Of a stretch of 64,000 bases of DNA, positions 49,652 to 59,900 are shown piece after piece. The notes beneath the pieces are model-generated. The model was not told where the DNA came from. It saw nothing but the letters and a program-made list of their open reading frames with translations, and ran no database searches. This stretch comes from Clostridia bacterium. GTDB taxonomy: Bacteria > Bacillota > Clostridia > Christensenellales > Aristaeellaceae. Position numbers and translations under genes: made by a program. Position 1 is the first letter of the stretch, and the number at the start of each line of letters is the position of its first letter. The stretch is from assembly GCA_017534885.1 (NCBI GenBank), contig JAFXVR010000063.1, forward strand, positions 90,752 through 154,751, given 5' to 3'.

Positions 49652-51496
49652 ATGAAACGCACCCTTGCCCTGGCGATCACTCTTGCGCTCCTGGCTGTGC
49701 TTTGCTGCGCCGCGGCCTCGGCGGACGGAATCACCACCTGGTCTGAGCTGCAGATCGCCCTGAGCGCGGGCGGCACAGTGACACTGACCCAGGATCTGAC
49801 CGCCGGGCCGGGCGACGGCATGCTGCAGGTCAGCGGCACGGTCACCCTGGATCTGAACGGCCATACGCTGGACCGGAACCGCACTGCGGCGGACGCGGAC
49901 GGACACGTCATCATCGTGAACGCCAGCGGCAGCCTGACGATCCGGGACAGCGGGGACGGGGGCACGATCACCGGCGGTTACGCCAACAACGGCGGCGGCA
50001 TCAACAACAAGGGCACGCTGACCATCGAGGGCGGCACGATCTCCGGGAACTATGTGAATCTGGCGGACAACAGCTATCACGGCGGCGGCGGCATTGTCAG
50101 CTACGGCACGGCCACCCTCGCCCACTGCACTGTTTCATCCAACACCGCCAAAGGCAGCGGCGGCGGCATCTGGAGCAAGGGCAACCTGAGCCTGAGCGAA
50201 TGCAGCGTCAGCGAAAACACCAGCACCTCCGGCATGGGCGGCGGCATCTGCGCCAACGGGGGCACGGTCACCATGGCCGGGAGCGACATCTATAACAACA
50301 GCGCTCAGGACGGCGGCGGCGTCTACATCAACGCCGGCGCGTCGGTGACCGCCGCCGGCGATACCTACATTGAAGCCAACACCGCCACTGTGACCGACGG
50401 AGGCGGCGTGACGGTCAACGGAACCCTCGCGGCTTCGGGGAACCTGCGCGTGACCGGGAACACCGCGAACCGCGCCGGCGGCGAGTGCACCGGCACCGTC
50501 GCCATCACGGGCGGCACGGTGAGGCTGCAGCTGAAGCGGGCTTCGTTTGACCTCTCGTCCGACGACCGCTATTGCTATATCGGACACGGCGAAGAGGGCG
50601 ACGAGGACGGAACCCTGACGTTGGGCGACCTGTATGCCGTGCAGTACACCGGCACCGCCATGCCCGAATCCGTCACAGGCCGGGTGGAAGCCTGCAGGAG
50701 CTTTGACGCCCGCGTCCTGATCATTGCCCCCTGTGAGCACAGCGCCAGGACCTATACGTCCACCGCAGACAATCACACCGCAAAGTGCTTTTCCTGCAAG
50801 TACAGCGTCACCGAAGACCACGTGTGCTCCGACGGGGACGTGTGCACGCTCTGCGGCTATGAGGGCGTGCTGCGCAAGGTGCGCTTTGTGAAGGGGCATG
50901 AGGGCGCGCAGGGCGCGATGGAAACCGTCTCCGCCCAGGCGAACAGCCAGTACCTGCTCCCGGCCTGCGCCTTCACCGCGCCCGAGGGCATGCGCTTCAG
51001 GGAATGGTCGGTGAAGATCGGCGACGCGGAGGCGGTGCTCAAGGCGGCGGGCGAGGCCATCACCCTCTCGGCGGACACCGTCCTGACCGCGGTGTGGGAG
51101 CTGGTGTACACGGTCACCTTCAGCGCCAACGGCGGCAGCGGAACCATGGAGGCCATCCAGGTTCTCCCCGGCACGGCCTGGACCCTGCCCGTCTGCGCCT
51201 TCGACCCGCCCGCGGAAACCATGGAATTCCTGCAATGGCTGGTGGCGGTCGGTAGCGGCTCCGTGACGCTCAAAAATGCGGGCGAAACCGTCCAGGTGAC
51301 GGCGGACACCTCCGTCACGGCGATGTGGCAGACGGTGACCTTCGGCGCGCCAGACTTTGTCCTGCCCGGAAGCCTCAGCGCCATCGAGGCGGAAGCTTTT
51401 GGTAAGGGTGACAAAAGGGCGCTTTCAACCTTAGAGCCACGACTGGTTGTGGTGATTTCCGCTGTCTTCCACAACCAGTCGTGGCTCAGTTCATGA
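49652..51496 (+). CDS. Secreted beta-helix protein truncated by a MITE
   Basis: The 614-aa frame has a signal peptide (MKRTLALAITLALLAVLCCAAASA) and a right-handed beta-helix of Pmp-like repeats (residues ~25-290; NNGGGINNKGTLTIEGGTISGN, GGGIWSKGNLSLSECSVSENT). A zinc-ribbon-like stretch (CFSCKYSV, CTLCGYEG) and two repeat-domain modules (~400-570) follow. The native protein ends at LPGSLSAIEAEAF; the remaining 31 residues come from MITE copy 3. Paralogues continue there with ~85 residues (ENASMTALIIPASC to NCVFVEE). The 5' ribosome site was also lost to MITE copy 2, so translation is probably poor. Possibly a recent pseudogene. Confidence 0.75.
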   Translation: MKRTLALAITLALLAVLCCAAASADGITTWSELQIALSAGGTVTLTQDLTAGPGDGMLQVSGTVTLDLNGHTLDRNRTAADADGHVIIVNASGSLTIRDSGDGGTITGGYANNGGGINNKGTLTIEGGTISGNYVNLADNSYHGGGGIVSYGTATLAHCTVSSNTAKGSGGGIWSKGNLSLSECSVSENTSTSGMGGGICANGGTVTMAGSDIYNNSAQDGGGVYINAGASVTAAGDTYIEANTATVTDGGGVTVNGTLAASGNLRVTGNTANRAGGECTGTVAITGGTVRLQLKRASFDLSSDDRYCYIGHGEEGDEDGTLTLGDLYAVQYTGTAMPESVTGRVEACRSFDARVLIIAPCEHSARTYTSTADNHTAKCFSCKYSVTEDHVCSDGDVCTLCGYEGVLRKVRFVKGHEGAQGAMETVSAQANSQYLLPACAFTAPEGMRFREWSVKIGDAEAVLKAAGEAITLSADTVLTAVWELVYTVTFSANGGSGTMEAIQVLPGTAWTLPVCAFDPPAETMEFLQWLVAVGSGSVTLKNAGETVQVTADTSVTAMWQTVTFGAPDFVLPGSLSAIEAEAFGKGDKRALSTLEPRLVVVISAVFHNQSWLSS

Positions 51497-51521
51497 AAGC
51501 GGCCTTTTGACATCCGAATCA
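51400..51521 (-). mobile_element. 122-bp MITE-like element, copy 3
   Basis: Same element in reverse orientation, starting TGGTAAGGGTGAC and ending GACATCCGAATCA. It disrupts the C-terminal LRR segment of the gene at 49652; sequence beyond it is unrelated to the paralogues, so the 3' part was deleted. Confidence 0.88.
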
Positions 51522-51570
51522 GTATTTCCAAGTGTCCAAAACCGAGAAAGCGAGCGTGTGCGGGGGGGGT

Positions 51571-51638
51571 TTGGGGGACACACGTCGCAACGTGTCCCCC
51601 AAGACCTTTTTGTTACTTTTTCGGTCACGAAAAAGTAA
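51571..51638. terminator. Double hairpin with T-rich linker
   Basis: Hairpin 1: 11-bp stem TTGGGGGACAC/GTGTCCCCCAA (51571-51581 with 51592-51602). A T-rich linker follows (GACCTTTTTG). Hairpin 2: perfect 11-bp stem TTACTTTTTCG/CGAAAAAGTAA (51613-51623 with 51628-51638). Hairpin 1 plus the T run looks like a terminator; hairpin 2 may be one in the opposite direction. Confidence 0.7.
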
Positions 51639-51682
51639 GCATGAGCCAACAGGGACCATGCAGCAGCATCCAGGCCGGAGAG

Positions 51683-51703
51683 CCAGCTGACAGCTGACAG
51701 CTC
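51683..51703. repeat. Short heptamer cluster CAGCTGA
   Basis: CAGCTGA repeats in tandem (CAGCTGACAGCTGACAGCT). A related GCTGTCA cluster is at 42678-42698. It belongs to the STRR-like families of this window. Confidence 0.65.
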
Positions 51704-51731
51704 TTTCGTGCCGCGGCGGGGAAAATTCCTC

Positions 51732-51761
51732 TTGCAATTCCCCCGCAATATCAGGTATATT
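51732..51761 (+). promoter_or_regulatory. Promoter of the 51810 gene
   Basis: TTGCAA (51732-51737), an 18-base spacer containing TTCCCCCGC, and TATATT (51756-51761). The C-rich spacer is shared with the promoters at 47267 and 56772. Confidence 0.65.
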
Positions 51762-51809
51762 GTATGTAACAAGTTCGGGAATCGTGACAGGTACGGGAGG
51801 ATGACAAAC

Positions 51810-54800
51810 ATGAAGCGGGAACTGAGGATCATGCTGGCGGTGCTCTGCCTGGCGCTGGCGGCGGGGCTGTGCGGCCTTTTCGGGCCTTCCGCGCTGGCGG
51901 ACGGGATTGAGATGCACGAGCCGAAGTACTACTATATCGTGGGCGTCAGGGATCTGAGCGGCGGCACCTACAGCAGCTGCAATAACAGTGCGGGATATAT
52001 CGTCGTGCCTCTCTACCGTCCCGACGGCACCATCTCATCCTGGACCTGCGAGGTTGGAGAGGGGGATTGGGATACAGAAAACGGCGAATGGTTTTATGCT
52101 TTTGAGTCCGGTCCGTACTCCAGCATGGATGAAGCGCACGAGCATAATACCCTGAAGCGCGGTTTCCCCTCCGAGGTCAGGCTGACAAAAGATCTGTACA
52201 TCAACAGCACGGATTATATCACCAACGGAAATATCAATCATAGCAGCTATGTGGAATTTACACTGTACGCCGTTTCCCCGGACTTGACTGATAAAATCAC
52301 CGGATTCAACTATGAGAAGATCCAAAGCTGGCGCGAGAAGACCGTGCCCTGGGGGGGCCACTGGAGCGATGACAAGATCGTTGATGACGCCTTATGCCCA
52401 ACGCCCGCGAAGATCGGAAACCCGGTGGGCCCGTCCGTCATCTACTGTCCCACCTCCAACGAACCGAATAAATACCGGTACACGGTGCCCTGCTACGACC
52501 AGTATAACGGCAGATGGCCAATCGACAACGATCCGGCCATCGTCACGTATGAATACACTTACAATTGGGGATCCCTGTCCCTACCGATCAGCGATGAGGG
52601 GGACATGTATGTTTATGCCACACAGCGCTGGGATGACCCGGATGCTCCGGTGAGCAAGGATATCCGGCTGACCGTGAGAGCCGGCGGGCAGGCGGCAAGC
52701 GTGCGATCACTCAATATCGTCCTGTACAACACCCCCTGCGTCATCCAGTATTCCTCTGACCCGGACGATGACGACAATTATCCCCGGCACATCCTGGCGG
52801 CATCCGACGGCACAACGGAATGGACCACCTATTACAGCAAGCCATGGATGCATACCGTGGACAGGACGTCGAAGGAACCCGATGCGGACGGCCATTACAC
52901 CTTTGTCCGGTGGAAAACCAACCAGGACGTCAGAGACATGAAAATCTACTCTGTGAATGTCCTGTTCAAGCCAGTCTTTGAGAAGGAAGCGCATTCCTTC
53001 GGCTATTCCGGCAGCAAAGAGGCTACCTGTACGGAGGACGGATACCTTGAAGAGCACTGCTGGAAGTGCTACTATTACCGCAAGAATGTCTATCCGGCGC
53101 TCGGCCATGATCCCGTAGAATGGCCGGCCGTCGCTCCCACCTGTGAAAACGAGGGTCGGAGCAAGGCGGTGTTCTACTGCTCCCGCTGCGGGAAATACTT
53201 CACCACCGCCGGGTGCACCACGGAAACCACCCTCGAGGCGGTGACAATCCAGAGGCTCGGGCACGACTGGGGCAATCCGACCTATTCCTGGAACGAGGAC
53301 TATTCCGAGTGCACCGTCACCCGGGTCTGCCGGAACGACAGCAGTCACCGGGATGTGGTCACGAAGACCAGCGTACCCTATGACGACCATGGTACGATAA
53401 GAGGCACGCCAGGCGTCAGCGACGTGTCCGGATCGACGGACTGGGACGGCGGCTGGTGGGTCGTGCGGCAGAATACGCAGCTCACAGGCCGCGTGGAGGT
53501 CACGGGGAATGTGAACCTGATCCTCGCGGACGGCGCGGCGCTGACCATCCAGGGCGGCATCCATGTACCCCTGGGCAGCATGCTGACCATCTGGCCTCAG
53601 TCCGGCGGCACCGGCAGGCTGAACGTCACCATGACGAATACGGGCTGCGCCGGCATCGGAGGCAATACCGGGTTCAGAAGCGGCAACGTGACGATCCATG
53701 GCGGCGTGCTGTCGGTTCAGGCCGGATACAGCGCCTCCGGCATCGGCGGCGGCAGCTCTGGCGGCGCAGGGCATATCTGGATCCTTGGCGGCACCGTGAA
53801 CATCACCGCCGACGAAAACTCCAGCGGCATCGGCGCGGGCATCAACGGCCTCGGCGGCATGGTCGACATCACGAACTGTACCCTGACCGCAGCCGCGGCC
53901 GGCAGCGGAATAGCCGTCAGCGCCGACGAAATCAGCCTCGGAGGCTGCATGAAGGTCACGGCGGGCAGCAGCCAGGCCGCCGCGCAGCTCCTGCCGTTCA
54001 GCGAAGGAAATACCGGCTATGGCCAGCTCTGGGCCAAAATCGAGCCCTGCGCCGCGCACACCTTTGGGCCCGGCGCTGGCGGAATCATCGAATGCCGGCA
54101 CTGCGGCGTCCTGGCCGCGGGCTTTGGCGATTTCCTGTCCGGAAGCGGAACCGAAGGCAATCCCTGGAAGATCACCTCTTCCGACGACTGGAATCTGCTT
54201 GCCGCCGGTATAGACCTGGGCTTTGACACCGCCGGAGCGACCTTCCGGCAGACCAAGGACATCAGCGTGACCCGGGAGCTCGGCCTGACCAGCCGGTTCG
54301 CCGGCACTTACGACGGCGGCGGCAAGACCCTGACCGTCAGCCTGTCTTCCGACGGTGCCTGCGGGCCCTTCCGCCTCAGCAATGCCGTGATCCGCCATCT
54401 CAGGGTCGCCGGCACCGTATCCGGCGGGAATCACAGCGCGGGCTTGGTGGTCGGCACCGCCGGGACCTGCCTGATCGAAGACTGCGCGGTGGGTGTCAGC
54501 GTGACCTGCACGGGCAATTACTGCGGCGGCGTCATCGGCCACGCCGGCACCTCGGCCACCACCCTCCGGGGCGTGGTGTTCACCGGCAGCCTGTCCGGCG
54601 CTTCCAACGCCGCCACCCTCTGGGGCTGGAGCGATACCGGCGCGACCCCCGTAGTGCAGCACTGCCTGGACGCCAGCAACAGCACCTTCCCCATCGGCCT
54701 GGGCTTCCCGAACCCCGGCAGCGGCGTCTCCAACACCTATTATCTGCGCGAGGACAAGACCGCGGGCGCCTCCCGCGCCTGGGGCAACCGGGGCAAGCTC

Positions 54801-56342
54801 GCCCGAACCGTGACCGCCTGGTCCGGCGTGAACGCCGACTTCAGCCCGCTGACCGTGTTCAGCGCCAGCGGCCTCTCCGCCTGCTCCGCGGGTCTTGTGT
54901 ACAACGGCGTGTTCTACGCGGGGGATGGCGAAACCGTGAGCCTCGGGCTGTCCCGCACCGAAGCCTCGATGTCGGAGCGCTTCACCGTCAGCGCCGGCAC
55001 CCTCACCAAGGCGGGAAGCGCCTGGACGCTGACCATGCCCCAGGGCGAAAACGCCGTGATCGGCTATGAGCCGCTGACCGGAGACGGCAGCCAGTCCTCT
55101 CCGCTGACGATCCATTCCGCCGATGAATGGAACGATCTCGCCAATGCCGTCGAGAACGGCTATGTCACCGCCGGAAAGCGCTTTGCCCTGGCGGAAAGCA
55201 TCTCCGTGACCACCATGATCGGCCCGTCTGAGCATCCCTTCTGCGGCGCGCTGGACGGCGCAAACCGCACCCTCACCTTCACCGCGGCGGACGCCCCGGA
55301 CGACTGCGCGCCCTTCCGCTGGGTCGACGGCGCGTCCTTCAGCAATCTGCATATCGCCGGGCGCATCCAGACCGCCAACCGCTGGGCGGCAGGCCTGGCC
55401 GCCAACGTCCACGGGGAGTGCGTCATCACGAACTGCCGCTCCTCCGTAACCATCGCCTCCACCCACAGCGGCGACGGCACCCACGCCGGTTTCGTCAGCG
55501 TGATCGCCGCGGACGGCAGCCTGGTCATGCAGGGCTGCGCCTTTGACGGCGCGATCACCGGCGCAGACACCACCCACTGCGGCGGCTTTGTGGGCTATGG
55601 CCGCAACAGCGTCGCCATCACCGACAGCGTGTTCGCGCCCACGGCCTTTGAGCCCGCCCAGTCCCAGACCTTCGCCCGCAAAACAAGCACCTGCGCGGTG
55701 ACCATCGGGAACAGCTATTATCTGACCGCCGCGCCCAACGACAGTCAGGGTCTGCGCGGTTATGCCGTCACCGCGGGCGAGGGCGTGACCTTGGGCTTCG
55801 GCACACCGGCCGCCTACAGCGCCAGCGGCATCAGCGCTTATCCGGTCGGCCTCAGCTTTGGCGGCGTGTTCCATGCGGGCGAGGCTGAAGCCCTCAGCCT
55901 GACCCCCGCCTTAGCCGACAGCATCGAGACGCCTGAGGGCTGCGTCTTCGGCGGCTTCACCTCCTCCGCCGGCCTCCTGAAGCGCAGCGGTGAGGGCTGG
56001 AGCCTGACCATGCCCGCCACAGGCGTGACGATCGATGCCCTCTTCGCCCCCGCCTTCGGCACCCCGGACTTTACCCTCCCCGGCAGCCTGAAAGCCATCG
56101 AGGCCGAGGCCTTCGAGAACGCCTCCATGACCGCCCTGATCATCCCCGCCAGCTGCGCCTCCATCGGCGACCGCGCCTTCCGGGACTGCCGGTTCCTGAC
56201 CCAGATCCGCATCCCGGCGGACTGCGCCTTAGGCGAGGACGTGTTTGACGGCTGCACACTGGTGTACGTGTACGGCGTGGCGGGCAGCCCCGCGGAAGAC
56301 TATTGTCTCAGGCATGGTAACTGTGTGTTTGTAGAAGAGTGA
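51810..56342 (+). CDS. Large secreted repeat protein (GLUG-like, NCVFVEE-tailed family), copy A
   Basis: The 1510-aa product has a signal peptide (MKRELRIMLAVLCLALAAG...SALA). The N-terminal ~400 residues start YYYIVGVRDLSGGTYSSCNN and are shared with the 56905 paralogue (VSVTDLSPSGKDSCNNSYG). Zinc-ribbon-like modules follow (CWKCYYYRK, CSRCGKYF), then a beta-helix (NVTIHGGVLSVQAGYSASGI) and GLUG-like repeats (FAGTYDGGGKTLTVSL; RGVVFTGSLSGA), usually seen in secreted proteins. The end is a single LRR_5 unit and a tail GSPAEDYCLRHGNCVFVEE. ATG 51810 is chosen, with GGGAGG nine bases upstream. Probably an adhesin or glycan-binding protein; anchoring is unclear. Confidence 0.85.
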   Translation: MKRELRIMLAVLCLALAAGLCGLFGPSALADGIEMHEPKYYYIVGVRDLSGGTYSSCNNSAGYIVVPLYRPDGTISSWTCEVGEGDWDTENGEWFYAFESGPYSSMDEAHEHNTLKRGFPSEVRLTKDLYINSTDYITNGNINHSSYVEFTLYAVSPDLTDKITGFNYEKIQSWREKTVPWGGHWSDDKIVDDALCPTPAKIGNPVGPSVIYCPTSNEPNKYRYTVPCYDQYNGRWPIDNDPAIVTYEYTYNWGSLSLPISDEGDMYVYATQRWDDPDAPVSKDIRLTVRAGGQAASVRSLNIVLYNTPCVIQYSSDPDDDDNYPRHILAASDGTTEWTTYYSKPWMHTVDRTSKEPDADGHYTFVRWKTNQDVRDMKIYSVNVLFKPVFEKEAHSFGYSGSKEATCTEDGYLEEHCWKCYYYRKNVYPALGHDPVEWPAVAPTCENEGRSKAVFYCSRCGKYFTTAGCTTETTLEAVTIQRLGHDWGNPTYSWNEDYSECTVTRVCRNDSSHRDVVTKTSVPYDDHGTIRGTPGVSDVSGSTDWDGGWWVVRQNTQLTGRVEVTGNVNLILADGAALTIQGGIHVPLGSMLTIWPQSGGTGRLNVTMTNTGCAGIGGNTGFRSGNVTIHGGVLSVQAGYSASGIGGGSSGGAGHIWILGGTVNITADENSSGIGAGINGLGGMVDITNCTLTAAAAGSGIAVSADEISLGGCMKVTAGSSQAAAQLLPFSEGNTGYGQLWAKIEPCAAHTFGPGAGGIIECRHCGVLAAGFGDFLSGSGTEGNPWKITSSDDWNLLAAGIDLGFDTAGATFRQTKDISVTRELGLTSRFAGTYDGGGKTLTVSLSSDGACGPFRLSNAVIRHLRVAGTVSGGNHSAGLVVGTAGTCLIEDCAVGVSVTCTGNYCGGVIGHAGTSATTLRGVVFTGSLSGASNAATLWGWSDTGATPVVQHCLDASNSTFPIGLGFPNPGSGVSNTYYLREDKTAGASRAWGNRGKLARTVTAWSGVNADFSPLTVFSASGLSACSAGLVYNGVFYAGDGETVSLGLSRTEASMSERFTVSAGTLTKAGSAWTLTMPQGENAVIGYEPLTGDGSQSSPLTIHSADEWNDLANAVENGYVTAGKRFALAESISVTTMIGPSEHPFCGALDGANRTLTFTAADAPDDCAPFRWVDGASFSNLHIAGRIQTANRWAAGLAANVHGECVITNCRSSVTIASTHSGDGTHAGFVSVIAADGSLVMQGCAFDGAITGADTTHCGGFVGYGRNSVAITDSVFAPTAFEPAQSQTFARKTSTCAVTIGNSYYLTAAPNDSQGLRGYAVTAGEGVTLGFGTPAAYSASGISAYPVGLSFGGVFHAGEAEALSLTPALADSIETPEGCVFGGFTSSAGLLKRSGEGWSLTMPATGVTIDALFAPAFGTPDFTLPGSLKAIEAEAFENASMTALIIPASCASIGDRAFRDCRFLTQIRIPADCALGEDVFDGCTLVYVYGVAGSPAEDYCLRHGNCVFVEE

Positions 56343-56372
56343 GTTAGGAGTGAGGAGTGAGGAGTTTCAGTT
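56340..56372. repeat. Heptamer repeats at the 3' end of the 51810 gene
   Basis: GAGTGAG, TTAGGAG, TGAGGAG, TGAGGAG units start inside the stop codon TGA of the gene. Confidence 0.8.
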
Positions 56373-56436
56373 ACCGGGCATCCGGTAAACCACTTCGCTT
56401 GACGTGACAACCGAAATGAATCAAGCCCCCACCATC

Positions 56437-56482
56437 AAACCGCCCTCCGGCCAGGCTTTACGCCTGACCCAGGGCGGTTTTT
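56437..56482 (+). terminator. Intrinsic terminator downstream of the 51810 gene
   Basis: AAACCGCCCT (56437-56446) pairs with AGGGCGGTTT (56471-56480), followed by TTT. MITE copy 4 starts 13 bases later. Confidence 0.85.
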
Positions 56483-56492
56483 CATGCAGCAG

Positions 56493-56614
56493 TGGTAAGG
56501 GTGACAAAAGGGCGCTTTCAACCTTAGAGCCACGACTGGTTGTGGTGATTTCCGCTGTCTTCCACAACCAGTCGTGGCTCAGTTCATGAAAGCGGCCTTT
56601 TGACATCCGAATCA
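56493..56614 (-). mobile_element. 122-bp MITE-like element, copy 4
   Basis: Reverse orientation, same length and ends as the other three copies. It lies in intergenic DNA immediately past a terminator and does not disrupt a gene. Confidence 0.88.
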
Positions 56615-56694
56615 GCAGTCGTTTTTCCGGAAAGCAGGTGCAGCCAGGCACATCCAAAACGCAAACGGATCAGATCAAGAACGCCATCATGCCA

Positions 56695-56765
56695 AAGACT
56701 CCTCACTCCTCACTCCTCACTCCTAACTCGTACACCTCGTACACCTCACTCCTCACTCGTACACC
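56695..56765. repeat. CTCACTC heptamers with GTACACCTC octo/nonamer insertions
   Basis: Four CTCACTC units, then CTAACTCGTACACCTCGTACACCTC and a return to CTCACTC. This sits directly upstream of the 56772 promoter. A similar heptamer block precedes the 47267 promoter. Confidence 0.8.
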
Positions 56766-56771
56766 TCCCCC

Positions 56772-56800
56772 TTGCCATTCCCCCCGCTATCGGTTATAAT
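56772..56800 (+). promoter_or_regulatory. Promoter of the 56905 gene
   Basis: TTGCCA (56772-56777), a 17-base C-rich spacer and TATAAT (56795-56800). About 95 bases of leader follow before the start codon; no riboswitch was recognised in it. Confidence 0.75.
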
Positions 56801-56904
56801 ACATCTGGAACAATTATCGGCGCGTTCAGCATCCGGCAACCGGATTTGCGGCATATCACCATTCCGACCTCTGCCTGCGCGGCAAAAAAGAGAGGGAGAA
56901 AACC

Positions 56905-59900
56905 ATGAAGAAGTCTGTTTGCGGCTTATACAGGGCCATGGGAGCGCTGCTGGTCTCCGCGCTGGCCCTGGCGCTCTGCCTGGGGTGGAGCGCTTCGGCC
57001 CGGGCGGCCAGCGAAGGCTATTACCTGATGGTGTCCGTCACCGATCTGTCGCCCAGCGGCAAGGACAGCTGCAACAACAGCTACGGCTATATCAAAATCC
57101 CCACCGTGAAGGCAGACGGCAGCGAAGGCGAGTACTGGTACGCCACCGCCCGGGCCGGTGACTGGGACCATGAGAAAACGACGCTCTGGTATACCGGCCA
57201 GTGCAGCGGCTCCCAGGGCACCGTGATGCCCGATTCCGTCGACTACAAAAGCTGGGTGGACGGTTTCCCCACGGAGCTGCTGCTGGTCAACAGCCTTGAC
57301 CCCAACGACACGCATTACCATTACATGACCAACGACAACCACACCTATTCCTCGGAGATCACCTTCGCCATCTGGATCAGCGCCGACGGCGAGAATTTCA
57401 CCAAGCTGTGCGAATGGGACGAGGTCACCAGCGCCGGCGGACACTGGAGCGATGAAAAGACTGTGCCCGGCTCAAAGAAGCCGAAGGCCACGTCCCCGGA
57501 CGCCATTGTCGGACCGGACACGGTGACCATCCCCCGGAGCGACGCCGGGGACGCCGAGTACCAGTTCTCCTGCTCGGCCGTCGACCAGTACGGTGCCCTC
57601 TGGCAGGGAACCAGCCCCACCTTCGTCTATCTCCTCGGCAGCGCGCCCGACGGCATCTCGCTTGACAGCACGGGCAAGCTGACCATCTCCCCGGACGTGG
57701 CCAGCCTCGACACCTGCAATGGGCCTTTTCAGATCACTATCGTGGCCCGGCTGCTTTCCATCACCAGCGGCACCGCCCTCAAACAGGTGACGGTCAGCTA
57801 TCCGCAGTACAACATGCGGTACCACAGCAGCTACGGGAGCGTGATCTCCAACACGCTGGCGGAATTCGGCACCACCTGGACGCATAACGGCGTGACGACG
57901 GACAAGCCGGGCGACAAAAACGGCCACTACACGTCCACCGGCTGGTCGCCCGATCCCACAGACGGCATCGTGGTGACCGGGGACATTGATTTTCAGCCCC
58001 AGTTCAGCGTGGAGCCCCACATGCCCTCCTACAGCAATGCCTATACTGAGACGACCTGCACCGTGTGCGGCTATCACGACACCTGCACCCCCTCCGTCTT
58101 CCTGGCCGGCGGCGGCACCCTCACCTCGCCCTGGCGGATCGGGACCACGGCTGACTGGAACAATCTCGTGGCCTACTGCGAGGCCGGCGGATCCACATCG
58201 GGATATTACGCCCTGACCTCGGACATCAACGTCTACAGCCCCATCGGCACCGAGGGCCATCCCTTCAGGGGCCGCTTCGACGGCGGCGGGCACACCATGA
58301 ACTGCAGCATCACCTCCCTGGGTACCACCTATACCGGGCTCTTCGCCTACGCGGAAGGAGGCGAGTACAGCAACCTGCGGGTGACCGGCCACATCACCGG
58401 GAGAAACTATGTGGGCGGCCTGATCGGCTGTGCCACCGATGTGTACCCCATCAACGACTGCGTGGTCGAGGTGCTGATTGACGGCGTCAACGCTCCCATC
58501 ATCGGCGGCTTCGTCTGCCATGCCGAGACCCATATCAACCTGAGCAGGTGCGTGTTCGCCGGGAGCTTTGGCAGCAGGATCACTTACGGCGGCATCATCT
58601 ACGGCACGCTCCCCAACAACAGCGTCAACGTTTATATCCACGATTTCCTGGACCTGAGCGATTCCAGTCTGCCCATGCGCGGGAGCAACAGCGGCTCAAA
58701 CACCCAGCTGTCGAATATTTACTTCGTCAGAAGCAAAACGAGCACGGTCGTTGGCCGGATGGCGCACCGCCTTCTCTTCGCCGACGACGCGGTGGAGGCT
58801 GAATACCTGCTGACGCAGTCACACAGAGCCTACAACTGCTGGGGTGTTGGCGCCTGCGACCACGGCATCATTTACGGCGGCGTGTATTACGGCGCTGAAG
58901 GCGACACGCAGGTGCTGACGCTCAGCCCCAGCCTCACCGGCAGCGGCCTCACCTACACGGCGGACAGCGGTACCCTGACCTGCTTCGCCGGCAGCGGCGC
59001 CCATACCCTGACCATGCCCGGCGGAGACATGACCATCCGCGCCGTCCCGGACCTGCCCGGCAGCGGCACCGCGGCCGACCCCTGGCAGGTCGCCGACGCC
59101 GACGGCTGGAACGCACTCGCCTCCTTTGTGGATTTCGGGTTTGACACCGCGGGCACGGCCTTTGTCCAGACGGCCGGCTTCTCCCCGGCGGTGATGGTCG
59201 GCAGCGAGGAGCGCCCCTTCATGGGCGTATACGACGGCGGCGGCCAGACCCTGACGGTGGATTTCAGCGGCGATGACCATGAAGACCGCTATATCGCGCC
59301 CTTCCGGTGGATCAAAAACGCAACCGTCCGAAACCTCGTCACGGCGGGCACGGTCGCCCGCGGCCGGCACAGCTCCGGCCTGGTCGGCGCTGCGGGCGGC
59401 GCCTGCCTCATCGAGAACTGCCGGGTGGGGGTGAGCCTGACCGACGCCGGCAAGTACGCGGGCGGCATCTTAGGCCACGGCCACTCCAGCGAAACCACCA
59501 TCCGCGGCTGCGTGTTCACAGGGAGCATCGCGGGCAGCCAGCTGCAGCACGCGGGCACCGTCTGGGGCTGGAGCGAGGGCACGGCCACCGCCACCGTCGA
59601 GGACTGCCTCGACCTGAGCGAAAGCGCGTATCCGATGGTGCTGAGCTACCGGGCCCTGGCCCCGGACAGCCGCGCCGCCAACTGCTATTACACCGCTGAA
59701 GGCAAGAACGGTTCCGCCGACTTCGCGGCCATCCCGGGCAGCAAAGCCCGGAGCGTCACCGCGGGCGAGGGCGCGGTCCTCAGCTTCGGCCAGTTCACGG
59801 CCTACAGCGTCAGCGGCCTCAGCGGCTACCCGGCGGGCCTTGCATACAGCGGCGCGTTCTATGCGGGCGAGGGCGACATCCTCAGCCTGAATCTCGCCTT

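Noticed and set aside
52707..55874. A 1055-codon minus-strand frame opposite the 51810 gene
   Set aside because: The plus-strand frame has a signal peptide, ribosome site and promoter; the antisense frame has none of these.
56340..56765. Possible CRISPR-like array because of short regular repeats
   Set aside because: Units are only 7 bases and directly tandem, with no spacers of regular length and no cas genes nearby.
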